From assembly GCA_016712565.1 (NCBI GenBank), contig JADJQU010000003.1:310001-374000 (forward strand): a stretch of DNA of 64,000 nt. The letters are read 5' to 3'. The notes under the pieces are model-generated. The model made no database searches, was not told where the DNA came from, and worked only from the letters and a program-made list of their open reading frames with translations. Of this stretch, positions 34,884-44,149 are shown in pieces. The position numbers and the translations under genes were made by a program. Positions within the stretch are counted from its first letter, which is position 1, and every line of letters starts with the position of its first letter. The stretch is from Planctomycetota bacterium. Its GTDB lineage: Bacteria; Planctomycetota; UBA1135; GCA-002686595.

Positions 34884-36314
34884 TCAGCCCTGGCGCAGGG
34901 CCTGGGTCACTTTCATGCGCGCCGCGCGCCAGGCGGGCCAGGCCCCGCCCACGAGCCCCAGGAACAAGGAGAAGGTGATCGCGATCGCCAGCACCTGCCA
35001 GGTGACGCGGAAGGAGAAGGCCATCTCGGTGAAGGTCTGGAAGTTCATGGTGCCGGCCTTCACGCCGTTGAACGGCAGGGCCATCAGGCAACCCACGACG
35101 CCCCCCAGGAGGCCCAGCACCAGGGCCTCGAAAAGGAAGGACAGGAAGATCGGCACGGGGCGGAAGCCCATGGCCAAGAGTATCCCGATTTCGTGGGTCC
35201 GCGCGGCGATGGCCGAAAGCATCGTGTTCGTGGCCGTGAAGATCGCCGCCGTGCCCATGATCAGGCCCAGGCCGATCCCCAGGCCCGCCAGCAGGAAGGT
35301 CAGCATGACCGTCTGGGAGGCGAGAAACTGCTCCTCCGTGAGCACCTTGGCGGGCACCTCGGTGTCCTGGCGCAGGCGGTCCGCCAGGGATCCCGGCAGG
35401 GGGTCGATCTTCTTCTTCACGCCGGCCAGGTAGTCGACCAGCTTGCCCGCGATCGCCTCGCCGTCGTTCGGCAGGGCGAGCCTGGCCGCGATCTCCGCGG
35501 TGGGCAGGTCCAGCAGCTCGCGCCAGTCGCCGCGGCCCTCCATCAGGCGCGAGCGCGCCTCGACGGCCAGCGGCGGCTCCATGGTCTGTGCCAGAATCGC
35601 CTCCATCCCGGTCTCCGGATCGTCCATGCCGAACGAATCCATGGGATTGGGGGAGCCCACCTCCGTGCCCTCCCGGATCCTGGCGATGATCCGGTTGGGG
35701 CCGTAGCGGCCCATGGCGGACATGACGCGGTCGAGGTCGCCCCAGATCTCGCCGCCGAATTGGCCCGGGTGCTCGAAGATGCCCACCACGCGGAAGGGCG
35801 TCTTGTTGAGCGTGATCACGCCCCCCAGCTCGCAGTTGGCGATCCGGCCCACGAGGCGGCTGCCGACGATGATCTCGTCGCTGCCCGGCACGAAGTTGGC
35901 ACCCTCGACCACCGCGAGCTCGTCCTTGCGGATCTCGAAGGTCATGGGCTGCACGCCCCGCACGGGGACGTTGGTGACGCCGCCACGGGAGGGGGCCAAG
36001 AGCACGGCCAGGTAGGCCTCCATGGCTGCCACCGGGCCCTTCTCGGGCAGCACGTCGATCTCCGGCAGGGACTTGATCAACTTCAGCCCGCGGTCCCGGC
36101 TGAACTGGCTGTCACCCTCGCTGTTGGCGCCGGGTCGCAGCAGCACGATCACGTCGCTGCGGCCGCCGGCCGTGAACATCGACTGGAAGCCCTGCTGCAG
36201 GGCCACCACGCCGGAGACGATCGCCACGGTGGCGCCGATGCCGAGCACCGTGAGCAGCGTGGCGCTCTTTCTGACGAACAGGCTGCGCAAATTGTAGGCG
36301 AGCGGAATCAGCAT
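34884..36314 (-). CDS. ABC transporter permease, FtsX/MacB fold (second of two)
   Basis: A 476-residue inner-membrane protein. TM1 (ATLLTVLGIGATVAIVSGVVAL) is followed by a large periplasmic domain (about 45-345) and three C-terminal TM helices (AGLGIGLGLIMGTAAIFTATNTM, FLFEALVLGLLGGVVGCLMAL, VLAIAITFSLFLGLVGGAWPAWRAARM). The layout and the PAWRAARMKVTQALRQG tail are those of FtsX/LolC/MacB permeases. The periplasmic domain is larger than usual. With its upstream neighbour it likely forms a heterodimeric mechanotransmission ABC complex. Confidence 0.88.
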   Translation of the reverse strand: MLIPLAYNLRSLFVRKSATLLTVLGIGATVAIVSGVVALQQGFQSMFTAGGRSDVIVLLRPGANSEGDSQFSRDRGLKLIKSLPEIDVLPEKGPVAAMEAYLAVLLAPSRGGVTNVPVRGVQPMTFEIRKDELAVVEGANFVPGSDEIIVGSRLVGRIANCELGGVITLNKTPFRVVGIFEHPGQFGGEIWGDLDRVMSAMGRYGPNRIIARIREGTEVGSPNPMDSFGMDDPETGMEAILAQTMEPPLAVEARSRLMEGRGDWRELLDLPTAEIAARLALPNDGEAIAGKLVDYLAGVKKKIDPLPGSLADRLRQDTEVPAKVLTEEQFLASQTVMLTFLLAGLGIGLGLIMGTAAIFTATNTMLSAIAARTHEIGILLAMGFRPVPIFLSFLFEALVLGLLGGVVGCLMALPFNGVKAGTMNFQTFTEMAFSFRVTWQVLAIAITFSLFLGLVGGAWPAWRAARMKVTQALRQG

Positions 36315-36317
36315 GGC

Positions 36318-37481
36318 TCAGTCCATCCCCCGCAGGGCTTCCACGCAGCGCAGGTTGCGGGCGCGCCAGGCCGGCACGGCGCCCGCGGCGAGCCCCAAGA
36401 GCAAGGTCACCAGCGCGGCGAAGGCGAAGGTGCCGTTGGTGATGGCGTAGCCGGGGAATGTGGCCGCCATCCAGGTGGCGATGGGCGCCTGGGTCAGCGC
36501 GGCGACCGCGATGCCCAGCCCGCCGCCCACCAGGCACAGGAACAGGGCCTGGGCGATCAACAGGCCGAACATGGCCCCGTCGGTGAAGCCCAGGGCCTTC
36601 TGGATGCCGATCTCCACGGTCTGCTCGCGCATGCTCATCAGCATGGTGTTGATCGAGGCCAGCAGGATCGCGAGCACCACTCCGCCGCCGATCCAGCCCA
36701 CGAACAGCGGGATGTTGCCGAACATGGTGACGAACTGGCGCTGGAAGTCGGCCTCGGTCTCGCAGGCCACGCGCTGCTCGCTGTCCTCGAAGGCCTGCTC
36801 GACCGCCAGCTTGATCGCCGCCACGTCGCTGCCTTGGGCGACGCGCATCGAGAACACGCCCACGCCCGGCGTCACGCCGTTGGCTTCGAGAGTCTTCTCG
36901 AAGTAGTCCCAGTGGAAGAACATCGTGCGGTTGTCGAAGTTCGGCGCGCTGGAATGGTAGATGCCCGCCACGCGGAACTCCCAGGCCTTGTTGTCGGGGT
37001 GGGGATGCAGGGCCCCGATCAGCGGCACGTTGTCGCCGACCTTCCAGCCGAAGTCGCTGGCCAGCACGTCGCCGATGATGCAGCTGGTGCGATCCCCGAG
37101 GAAGGCCGCTTGCTCCTCCGCCGACACCTTGCACTCCGGGTACATCTCGAACAGGTTCGCCGGGTCGATGGCGAACTGGGCGAAGAAGTTCTTCTGGCTC
37201 CTGTAGTAGCCGCCGAACCACTGGAACTTGGTGGTCATTTCGACCCCCGGCAGGCGGTCCAGCGTGGCCTGGTACTTGATCGGCAGCTCGACGAACAGGC
37301 CGGTCTTCGACATCACCGCCATGCGGCGGTTGTCCGCGGCGGCGACGCCCGCGTTGAGCGTGGTGATCAGGGACCTCAGGCCGCAGATCAGGAAGATCGC
37401 CACTGCCAGCGAGAGGATCGTGAGCAGCGAGCGCAGCGGGCGGCGCATCAGGTTGCGCCAGACCAGTTGGAACGACGCCAT
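36318..37481 (-). CDS. ABC transporter permease, FtsX/MacB fold (first of two)
   Basis: A 387-residue protein. The N-terminus reads VWRNLMRRPLRSLLTILSLAVAIFLICGL, followed by a periplasmic MacB-PCD-like domain, three C-terminal TM helices including LLIAQALFLCLVGGGLGIAVAAL, and the typical tail VPAWRARNLRCVEALRGMD. A gap of 4 nt on each side places it in one transcript with the ATPase and the second permease. A substrate such as lipoprotein, lipid or toxin cannot be told from sequence. Confidence 0.88.
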   Translation of the reverse strand: MASFQLVWRNLMRRPLRSLLTILSLAVAIFLICGLRSLITTLNAGVAAADNRRMAVMSKTGLFVELPIKYQATLDRLPGVEMTTKFQWFGGYYRSQKNFFAQFAIDPANLFEMYPECKVSAEEQAAFLGDRTSCIIGDVLASDFGWKVGDNVPLIGALHPHPDNKAWEFRVAGIYHSSAPNFDNRTMFFHWDYFEKTLEANGVTPGVGVFSMRVAQGSDVAAIKLAVEQAFEDSEQRVACETEADFQRQFVTMFGNIPLFVGWIGGGVVLAILLASINTMLMSMREQTVEIGIQKALGFTDGAMFGLLIAQALFLCLVGGGLGIAVAALTQAPIATWMAATFPGYAITNGTFAFAALVTLLLGLAAGAVPAWRARNLRCVEALRGMD

Positions 37482-37485
37482 GGTC

Positions 37486-38199
37486 CTAGCGCGCGGCCGC
37501 CGCGGCGGGCCGCAGCTCCTCGATGCGGCCGAGCTGCCCCTTGTCGAGGTGCACGATCGACTGGGCGTGGTTGGCAGCGTGGGGGTCGTGGGTCACCATC
37601 AGGATGGTCTTTTTGAACTCGCGATTGAGCTGCACGAGCAGCTCCAGCACCTGGTCCGCCGACTTCCGGTCGAGGTCGCCCGTGGGCTCGTCGGCCAGGA
37701 TCACCTTGGGGTCGGAGGCGATGGCGCGCGCGATGGCCACGCGTTGCTCCTGGCCGCCGGAAAGCTGCTTGGGGCGGTGGTGCATGCGGTCGCCGAGCCC
37801 CACCAGCTTGAGCGCGTGCTCGGCGTGCTGCCTGCGCTCGGCGCGCGAGAGCGGCGTCAGCTTGAGCGGCAGCTCGACGTTCTCGAAGGCCGAGAGCACC
37901 GGGATCAGGTTGAAGCCCTGGAACACGAATCCCACGCTCCTGGAGCGCCAGTGGGCCAGTTCGGCGCTGGACAACTCGGCCAAGTTCTCGCCCGCCACGA
38001 ACAGGTCGCCCTCGTCGGGGACGTCGAGGCCGCCGATCAGGTTGAGCAGCGTCGTCTTGCCCGAACCCGAGGGGCCCATCAGGGCGTAGAACCGGCCCTC
38101 CTCCATTTCGAGGCCCAGCCGATCGAGCACCCGCAGGGACTCGCCGCCGCGCTTGTACGTCTTCGTGACGCCCTTCACCCGGATCATCGCTTCGGTCAT
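37486..38199 (-). CDS. ABC transporter ATP-binding protein, MacB/LolD-like
   Basis: A 237-residue ATPase. Walker A is GPSGSGKTT, the Q-loop string [20 protein letters not shown] is the hallmark of the LolD/MacB/FtsE group, the signature is [14 protein letters not shown], Walker B is [12 protein letters not shown], and the H-loop is VTHDPHAA. It energises the two FtsX-type permeases encoded next. It begins 4 nt after the adaptor gene. Confidence 0.93.
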   Translation of the reverse strand: MTEAMIRVKGVTKTYKRGGESLRVLDRLGLEMEEGRFYALMGPSGSGKTTLLNLIGGLDVPDEGDLFVAGENLAELSSAELAHWRSRSVGFVFQGFNLIPVLSAFENVELPLKLTPLSRAERRQHAEHALKLVGLGDRMHHRPKQLSGGQEQRVAIARAIASDPKVILADEPTGDLDRKSADQVLELLVQLNREFKKTILMVTHDPHAANHAQSIVHLDKGQLGRIEELRPAAAAAR

Positions 38200-38202
38200 G
38201 GG

Positions 38203-39630
38203 CTACTCCTTGATTCGCACGCGATCGCCCGGATTGAGGTCCGCCGGCGGATTCGAAACCACGGATTCCTCGCCGGCCAGGCCGGACGTCACCAGGATCC
38301 GGCCGCCGCGCTCGGCGCCCAGCTCCAGGGGCATGAACAGCACCACGTCGCGCTCCACGGCGAAGACCCCCCGGCGGCCGTCCACCTTCACCACGGCGTT
38401 GAGCGGGATCAGGATGCCGGTTTCCTCCGCCGGCGCCTCGCCTTCCGCGGGCGCGGCGGAAGCGACGCCGAAAACGACGCGGGCGCCCATCTCGGGGCGC
38501 AGCATTCCGTCCGGCTCCTCGAAGCCCACGCGCACTTCCACCGTGGCCTTCTGGCGATTCGCCGTGGGCCAGATGCGCAGCACCTTGCCGCGGTAGAGCC
38601 GGTCCGGGTAGGCGTCGAGGTAGATGTTGGCGGCCTCGCCCACCACCGCGGCCTCCAGGCTGGTCTCCTGCAACTCCACCTGCACCTCGAGCGACGACCA
38701 GTCGACCATGGTCGCCACCGAGCCGCGGGAATTGCCGCCCTGGGAGTTGGGGCTGACCACTTCGCCGACTTCGGCGTCCTTGAGCACCACCACGCCGTCG
38801 AACGGCGCGCGGACTTCGAGCTTGTCCAGCGCGGCCAGGGCCTGGGCGCGTTCGGCCTCGACCACCGCGACGCGCGAGCGCGCTTCGGTGACCGCGGCCT
38901 CGAGGGCGCGCACCTGGGCCTCGCCCTGGGCCAGTGCGGCGCGGGCCTGGGCCACGCCGGCCTCGGCGCTCTGCAGCGCGGCCTCCGCGCGCGCCAGATT
39001 CGAGGCGGTTTCATCCGCCGTGCGCTGGTCCTGGATGTTCTCCGCGGCGAGCTTCTGCCAGCGCGCCAGATCCACCTTGAGCCAGTCGCGCTGCACCCGC
39101 GGCTCGCCCGCGCCGGCTTCGGCCCGGACCACCTCGGCCGAGAGCCGCGCCAGATCCGCGCTCGCCGCCTCGCGCTGGGCGATGGTGCGCGCGATGGTGG
39201 CCTCGGCGGATGCGAGATCGGCCTCGGTGCGCTGCACCGAGGCGCGCACCTCGTCGGAATACAGCCGGGCCACCACCTGACCCTTCTTGACCACGGAGCC
39301 CTCGACCACGTTCATCTCGACGATCCGGCCCGGGGTGTCCGCGGACAGGGCCGCGCGCTTGGCCGCGACGATGTAGCCGTTGGCGGACGTGCCCGAGACC
39401 GCGCTGGCCGCCTGACGGCTGGAGCGCACCGCCTTGGTGATCGACACCTCGGGGAGTCGCAGGCGGTCGACCGCGCGCGTCAAGGGCTTGCGGAACACGA
39501 AGGCGGCCCCCCCGACGAGGAGCAGCAGCACGAGCCACACCAGGGGCGCCCGACTGCGTCGAGGGCGGCGCCCGGCGGCGGCGCCGGCGGCGCCCGATTC
39601 GCGGTCGATTTTCAGCTGGCTGAGGTCCAC
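38203..39630 (-). CDS. HlyD/MacA-type periplasmic adaptor protein
   Basis: A 475-residue protein. One N-terminal TM (APLVWLVLLLLVGGAAFVF) is followed by a lipoyl-like first half (SADTPGRIVEMNVVEGSVVKKGQVVARL). A long helical hairpin coiled coil (about 130-265, Ala/Glu-rich) leads to the second lipoyl half (KLEVRAPFDGVVVLKDAEVGEVV) and beta-barrel and membrane-proximal domains. This is the membrane-fusion component of tripartite efflux or lipoprotein-type ABC systems. As the first gene of the operon ending at 34521, it bridges the permeases to the outer membrane. No TolC-like gene is present in the window. Confidence 0.9.
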   Translation of the reverse strand: MDLSQLKIDRESGAAGAAAGRRPRRSRAPLVWLVLLLLVGGAAFVFRKPLTRAVDRLRLPEVSITKAVRSSRQAASAVSGTSANGYIVAAKRAALSADTPGRIVEMNVVEGSVVKKGQVVARLYSDEVRASVQRTEADLASAEATIARTIAQREAASADLARLSAEVVRAEAGAGEPRVQRDWLKVDLARWQKLAAENIQDQRTADETASNLARAEAALQSAEAGVAQARAALAQGEAQVRALEAAVTEARSRVAVVEAERAQALAALDKLEVRAPFDGVVVLKDAEVGEVVSPNSQGGNSRGSVATMVDWSSLEVQVELQETSLEAAVVGEAANIYLDAYPDRLYRGKVLRIWPTANRQKATVEVRVGFEEPDGMLRPEMGARVVFGVASAAPAEGEAPAEETGILIPLNAVVKVDGRRGVFAVERDVVLFMPLELGAERGGRILVTSGLAGEESVVSNPPADLNPGDRVRIKE

Positions 39631-39867
39631 GCGTGTGTGCTTCGCAGTCGATTCGGAACTCGGCGGTCGCCGGGCGCGGCGGGACCCCGGCGGCAGCCGT
39701 GGTGGGCCCCGTGCCTGGGCGGCGGCGCCTGGTGGGAGAGACCGGGGCGCGAGATTCTAGCCGAACCGTTCACCCGGCCGCAGCCTCCCGACGGGGCCCG
39801 GGGCCCGCCGCCGCCTGTTGTGCCCCGTGCCCGGCCTGGAATCCCCGGCGGGCTTCGGATCCGGGAC

Positions 39868-41517
39868 TCAACGTCGCTGCCGCAGCAGCCAGTCCACGGC
39901 GGGAGGCAGGGCCGGGCCCACCAGGGTCAGGTGCCCGAGTTGCGGGAAGAGCCGGAACTCGACGCGCGCGCCCGCGGCCGCCGCCCGCTCGGCGGAGGCC
40001 CGTGTCAGTTTCGCCGGCACCACTCCGTCCGCTTCGCCGGCCAGGGCGAGCACTGGTGCGGCCGCCGCGGACTTGGAGAAGGCGCCGCCCGCGAGGCACG
40101 CCACGGCGGCGATGCGCCCCGCCAGGGGCTCCGCCAGGGAGGACGCGGCCCCGGCGCCCATGGAATGGCCGATCAGGTACACGCGCGCCGGATCGACGGC
40201 GTAGTCGCGGGAGAGTTGCTCGATCAGCCCGACCATGGCGCGCTCTCCCGCGGCACCGAAGAACACGTTGGCGGGGGAGGCCAGCAGGAAGCCCCGTTCG
40301 GCGGCGAGGTCCTTGAGGCGGCCCAGGTCGTAGGCGTCGAAGAACATGTTCTCGTCGCCCCCCGCGCCGTGGAGGGCGATCACCAGGGCGGACGGCTGGT
40401 CGCCACAGGCGGAGGCCGGCGCGAAGACCCGCAGCGGCAGAACGTCGGCCCTGCCGCGGCGGCCGGGTTCGCGCGGCAGGGCGCGCCACACGTCCCCCGG
40501 GCGGCGGCGGTAGGGATCGCGCCCCGCTTCCAGGGCGCTCACTTCGGCTTCGATCTCGCGGGAGAGGCGCGCCAGATCGGCCTGGAATTCGGCCGAGCGG
40601 GCCGGGTTTTGGACCTCGACCAGGAGCTTGGCGCGCTCCACGGCGCACAGGCGGGCGGAGGCGAGCCCGGGCAAGAAGGTCGGGTCCTGCTCCAGGGTCG
40701 AGAGTCGCTCCAACAGGCGCTCCCGCAGCTCCCCGAGGGCCGAGGGGAGCACGTGGAAGGAGGCCACGGTGGCGCCGCCCACGCGCACCTCGTAGCGGCC
40801 CTCGAGGGGAGGCGTCGCCAACGGGAGGGGCGCGCGGCGGCCCTCGGGGCTTCCGGCCAGGAGATCGCCGATCGACAGGCGCAGCACGAGCGCGTCCGCG
40901 GGCGAGCTCTTGGGCGACCCGGGTGCTTCCTGGGAGGCGGGGCCCCCGAGCGGGCCGTGCACCCGGAATTCCACCTGCGCCGGGGCCGACGCGGCGTCCA
41001 CGGCGCGGAAGAAGTCCCAGACCAACTCCAGCGGCGTTTCCGCGCCGGCCACGAGCACCTGGGGCTCGCAGCGCGCGGACAGGGCGGTTCCCAAACGGGT
41101 CCCAGGGTCCATGGGCCGCAGTCGATGCTCCAGGTCCCGGATGGCGCACAGTGCCCCGGTGCCGTCGCCCAGGAAGAACGCCAGCGTGGCCGAGTCGAAG
41201 CCGCGCGCGACGTCGATCCGCAGGCGCCCCTGGACCTCCGCGGCGGCCGCGCGGTCTTCCGGTCCGCGAAGCTCTGCCTCGGCGGCGGCGGCCCGGGCGT
41301 CGGAGTCGCGCACGGCGCGTTCGAAGTCCAGCAGGGCCCGCGACAGGTCCAGGCGGGTGGCCCGCGCGGCCTCAGGGAATTCGTCGTCACCCGCCGAGAC
41401 CCGGCGCTCGGCGGACGGCGACCGGGATTCCTGGAACCGCGGGAACCCCGGGCCCGGGGCGTGGACAAGCGGCGAGAGGCACAGCGCGAGCCAGGCCCAC
41501 TGGGGCGGACGACTCAT
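39868..41517 (-). CDS. Exported alpha/beta hydrolase with long N-terminal domain, PHB-depolymerase/esterase-like
   Basis: A 549-residue protein starting MSRPPQWAWLALCLSPLVHA (signal peptide). Residues ~30-330 form a helical and beta region of unknown function. A C-terminal hydrolase follows: SALVIALHGAGGDENMFFDAY (oxyanion), VYLIGHSMGAGAA (nucleophile Ser), LALAGEADGVVP (Asp region), FPQLGHLTLV (His). This resembles LpqC/poly(3-hydroxybutyrate)-depolymerase-type esterases. The ATG at 41517 overlaps the photolyase stop (ATGA). The substrate is unknown. Confidence 0.85.
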   Translation of the reverse strand: MSRPPQWAWLALCLSPLVHAPGPGFPRFQESRSPSAERRVSAGDDEFPEAARATRLDLSRALLDFERAVRDSDARAAAAEAELRGPEDRAAAAEVQGRLRIDVARGFDSATLAFFLGDGTGALCAIRDLEHRLRPMDPGTRLGTALSARCEPQVLVAGAETPLELVWDFFRAVDAASAPAQVEFRVHGPLGGPASQEAPGSPKSSPADALVLRLSIGDLLAGSPEGRRAPLPLATPPLEGRYEVRVGGATVASFHVLPSALGELRERLLERLSTLEQDPTFLPGLASARLCAVERAKLLVEVQNPARSAEFQADLARLSREIEAEVSALEAGRDPYRRRPGDVWRALPREPGRRGRADVLPLRVFAPASACGDQPSALVIALHGAGGDENMFFDAYDLGRLKDLAAERGFLLASPANVFFGAAGERAMVGLIEQLSRDYAVDPARVYLIGHSMGAGAASSLAEPLAGRIAAVACLAGGAFSKSAAAAPVLALAGEADGVVPAKLTRASAERAAAAGARVEFRLFPQLGHLTLVGPALPPAVDWLLRQRR

Positions 41518-43031
41518 GGAAACAGCGTCTGCGGGGGAGCGGTGTGCTTGCCGAAGCGAGCCAGGTAGCCGTCGACCGACCATTTGCGCGCGGTGTTGTC
41601 CGAGCTCATGTAGCGGATCTTGCCGAAGATCGGCCGCTCGGGCCCCCAGGGCCGGTCGTAGCGGCCCAGCACCCAGAAGATGCCGCTGTAGGAATTGGGA
41701 TCGCGGCCGTCGAGGGCGTACTTGTTGTTGAGCTCGATCATCGCTTCCAGCGCGGCCCGCGGCGATTCCGTCCACTCCAGGATTTTCTTGCCCCACAGCA
41801 TGCGCAGGTAGTTGTGCATGCGGCCCGTGCTGGTCAACTCGCGCTGGGCCGCGTTCCACAGCTTGTCGTGGGTCGCCGCCTGCTCCAGCTGCTGCTTCGA
41901 ATAGAGCACGGGCCGTGGGTCGGCGGCGTGTTCCTCCAGCGTCTGGCGCGCCCACAGGGGCAGGGACTCGTAGCGATCGTGGTCGGCGCGCTTGGAGCAG
42001 AAGTTGAAGCCCAGCTCCCGCCAGGTCACGGCCTCGTCCAGGAAGGCCTCCGCCGGCGTGCTCATGCCCCACCAACCCGCGCGGGAGCCCGAAGTCTTGG
42101 ACGAGAGTCGCGCGGGCGTCCATTCCTCCCGCTGGGTCAATGCGGCGAACACCTGGTGGATCGAGAGCATGCCGTAGTGCAGGTACGGCGACAGCCCGCT
42201 GGCCGCCTCGGAGTCGGGATCGCTGCGCAGGCTGTCGTAGTCCACCAGCCGTCGCGAGAGGAAGCGCGCCAGAGTGGCGCTCCCCGCGGCCTCGCCGCCC
42301 GCGTGGGATCCGTCGGCAACGGGCACGGACGGGGCCACGGAGTGGTCGATGGGCAGTCGCGCCAGTTCCTGGCGCGAGCCCGCGAGCAGGGCGGCCGTGG
42401 CCCGTGGCCAGCGGGACTCGACGCGTTCGTCGATCGTGACCGCGGCCCGTGCCGCGGGCAGTCGGGCCAAGGGGGCGGCCGCGGGCGGCTCCGCCAGGTG
42501 TCGGGGCAGGTTCTTCTGCAGGAAACGCCGGAAGGCGTAGGCCGTGGGGAACACCTCCGTCGCGGCCCGCAGGGGCAGGATGCCGCAGGAATCCACCAGC
42601 TCCAGCCGCACATCGAGTTGGCGGGCGGCGGACTCGACCATCGCGGGGTGGAAGCCGCAGGGGAATTCGTCGCTGACCACCACGGCCGCGCGGGAGGCCA
42701 GGGCGGAGAGCAGGCCCTTGCCCGCGCCGGGCGAGGGCTCCACGTAGGCGTAATGGGCCACGCCCCGGGAGGCGCAGACGGCGGCCGTTTCGGCGATGGC
42801 CCCCAGGGCGAAGGCGTGCAGGCGGTCGCTGGCCCAGCGGTAGTCCGCCCGCAGGGCGTCGAGCACCAGGAGGGGCCGGTCCAGGGCCCGCGCGTGCTCC
42901 ACGGCGCGCTGCAGGGCGAAGTTGTAGCCCGTGCGCCGGTAGGCCGTGCACCAATACAGGACGTACTCGCGCTCGGGCCGCGGCTCGCGCTTGGAGACGG
43001 CGCGCACGCGCAGTTCAGGGACGGGGTTCAT
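41514..43031 (-). CDS. Class II deoxyribodipyrimidine (CPD) photolyase
   Basis: A 505-residue flavoenzyme that splits cyclobutane pyrimidine dimers using light. The N-terminal alpha/beta domain (REYVLYWCTAYRRTGYNFALQRAV) is class II-like. The FAD domain carries LSPYLHYGMLSIHQVF, and the C-terminal motifs GRMHNYLRMLWGKKILEW, KYALDGRDPNSYSGIFW and RPIFGKIRYMSSDN are diagnostic of class II rather than class I enzymes. It overlaps the genes on both sides by 4 nt. Its clustering with a uracil-DNA glycosylase suggests a repair operon. Confidence 0.95.
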   Translation of the reverse strand: MNPVPELRVRAVSKREPRPEREYVLYWCTAYRRTGYNFALQRAVEHARALDRPLLVLDALRADYRWASDRLHAFALGAIAETAAVCASRGVAHYAYVEPSPGAGKGLLSALASRAAVVVSDEFPCGFHPAMVESAARQLDVRLELVDSCGILPLRAATEVFPTAYAFRRFLQKNLPRHLAEPPAAAPLARLPAARAAVTIDERVESRWPRATAALLAGSRQELARLPIDHSVAPSVPVADGSHAGGEAAGSATLARFLSRRLVDYDSLRSDPDSEAASGLSPYLHYGMLSIHQVFAALTQREEWTPARLSSKTSGSRAGWWGMSTPAEAFLDEAVTWRELGFNFCSKRADHDRYESLPLWARQTLEEHAADPRPVLYSKQQLEQAATHDKLWNAAQRELTSTGRMHNYLRMLWGKKILEWTESPRAALEAMIELNNKYALDGRDPNSYSGIFWVLGRYDRPWGPERPIFGKIRYMSSDNTARKWSVDGYLARFGKHTAPPQTLFP

Positions 43032-44149
43032 CGTGCTGCTCCCACGGAGTCCGGAGTGCGCAGGGCGCGCCCATGCCCCTCCTCGCCCTCGAGGTAGTCC
43101 AGGACCTGGCGTTCGGCCCAGAAACGACCGCCCTCGCCGCCGGCGGAAATGAAACTCATGTGTCCGCCGAACAACGGCCGCCGAAAGGTGAAACGGCCCG
43201 CCGGCCGCGACGCCGGATCGCGCCAGGGGGCGAAGGGCACGAACGGGTCGTCCTGCGCATGGATCGCGAAGACCGGGATGCGGATCCGACCCAGGAGCCA
43301 GCGCGCCCCGCCGCGGCGGTAGAAATCGTCGGCGTCCCTGAAGCCGAACTGGGGCGCCGTGACGCGCTCGTCCCATTCGCGAAAGGTCGCCACGCGTTCC
43401 AGTCCGCGGCTGTCGAAGCGAGCGGGGAAGCGGGCCTCCTTGACGCGCACCAGGGAGAGCATCTCGCGCAGGAAGAATCGCCGGTACACCGCGTTGCCCT
43501 CGACCTCGTCCAGGGAACGCTGGGCCGCTTCGAGGTCCATGGCGGGCGAAATGGCGCTCACCGAGGCGAGCCAGGGGGGCGCCTCCGCCGACAGTTCGCC
43601 GGCGAGCTTGAGGACCATGTTGCCGCCCATGGACCAGCCGCACAGGTGCACCCTCGGGGCGTCGCATCGCTCGCGGGCGGCGCGGGCCACCGCCAGAACA
43701 TCGCCGCTCTGGGCCGTGCAGTACAGCGTGGAGGACAGGGCCTCGGTGCCCCCGCAGTTGCGCAAATTCATGCGCGCCACCTGGAAGCCGCGCGCCAGGA
43801 GCTTGCAGGCCAGGCCCCGCACGGGGCCCGAGTCGGCGCTGCCCGACAGGCCGTGGACGAGCACCACCAGGGGCGCGGGCACCCAGGTCTCCAGGGGTCG
43901 CGGGGGGGGCCCCGGGGCGGCGCGGTGCAGCAGCACCTCGACCTGGGTGCCCGGTTCCACCTCGACCCGCAGCACTTCGTGGCCCGCGAGCGCTTCGCTT
44001 CCCGCGCCGAGCCAGGGTCGCGGAAGGAGACCGGCCAAGGTCATGGCGTGGGCATTGCGCAGGAACGGGTGGGGCTCGAAGGCATCGCCGTGGTCGTCGA
44101 GGGGAGCGCCCCGCGGCGGTGCGCGGAATCCGAGCCCGGCCCTATCCAC
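43028..44149 (-). CDS. YheT-family alpha/beta hydrolase
   Basis: A 373-residue protein with a GTG start. HPFLRNAHAMTLAGLLPRP is the family's N-terminal signature, PLVVLVHGLSGSADSGPVR the oxyanion strand, and HLCGWSMGGNMVLKLAGEL the nucleophile elbow. IHAQDDPFVPF holds the Asp and FGGHMSFI the His. Members are uncharacterised carboxylesterases related to eukaryotic ABHD1/3. It overlaps the uracil-DNA glycosylase gene by 8 nt and the photolyase start by 4 nt. Confidence 0.92.
   Translation of the reverse strand: MDRAGLGFRAPPRGAPLDDHGDAFEPHPFLRNAHAMTLAGLLPRPWLGAGSEALAGHEVLRVEVEPGTQVEVLLHRAAPGPPPRPLETWVPAPLVVLVHGLSGSADSGPVRGLACKLLARGFQVARMNLRNCGGTEALSSTLYCTAQSGDVLAVARAARERCDAPRVHLCGWSMGGNMVLKLAGELSAEAPPWLASVSAISPAMDLEAAQRSLDEVEGNAVYRRFFLREMLSLVRVKEARFPARFDSRGLERVATFREWDERVTAPQFGFRDADDFYRRGGARWLLGRIRIPVFAIHAQDDPFVPFAPWRDPASRPAGRFTFRRPLFGGHMSFISAGGEGGRFWAERQVLDYLEGEEGHGRALRTPDSVGAAR

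Noticed and set aside
37228..41568. Plus-strand open frame of 1446 codons
   Set aside because: It runs antisense to four clear genes (ABC permease, ATPase, adaptor, hydrolase) with His/Gly/Arg-rich composition, an artefact of third-position GC.
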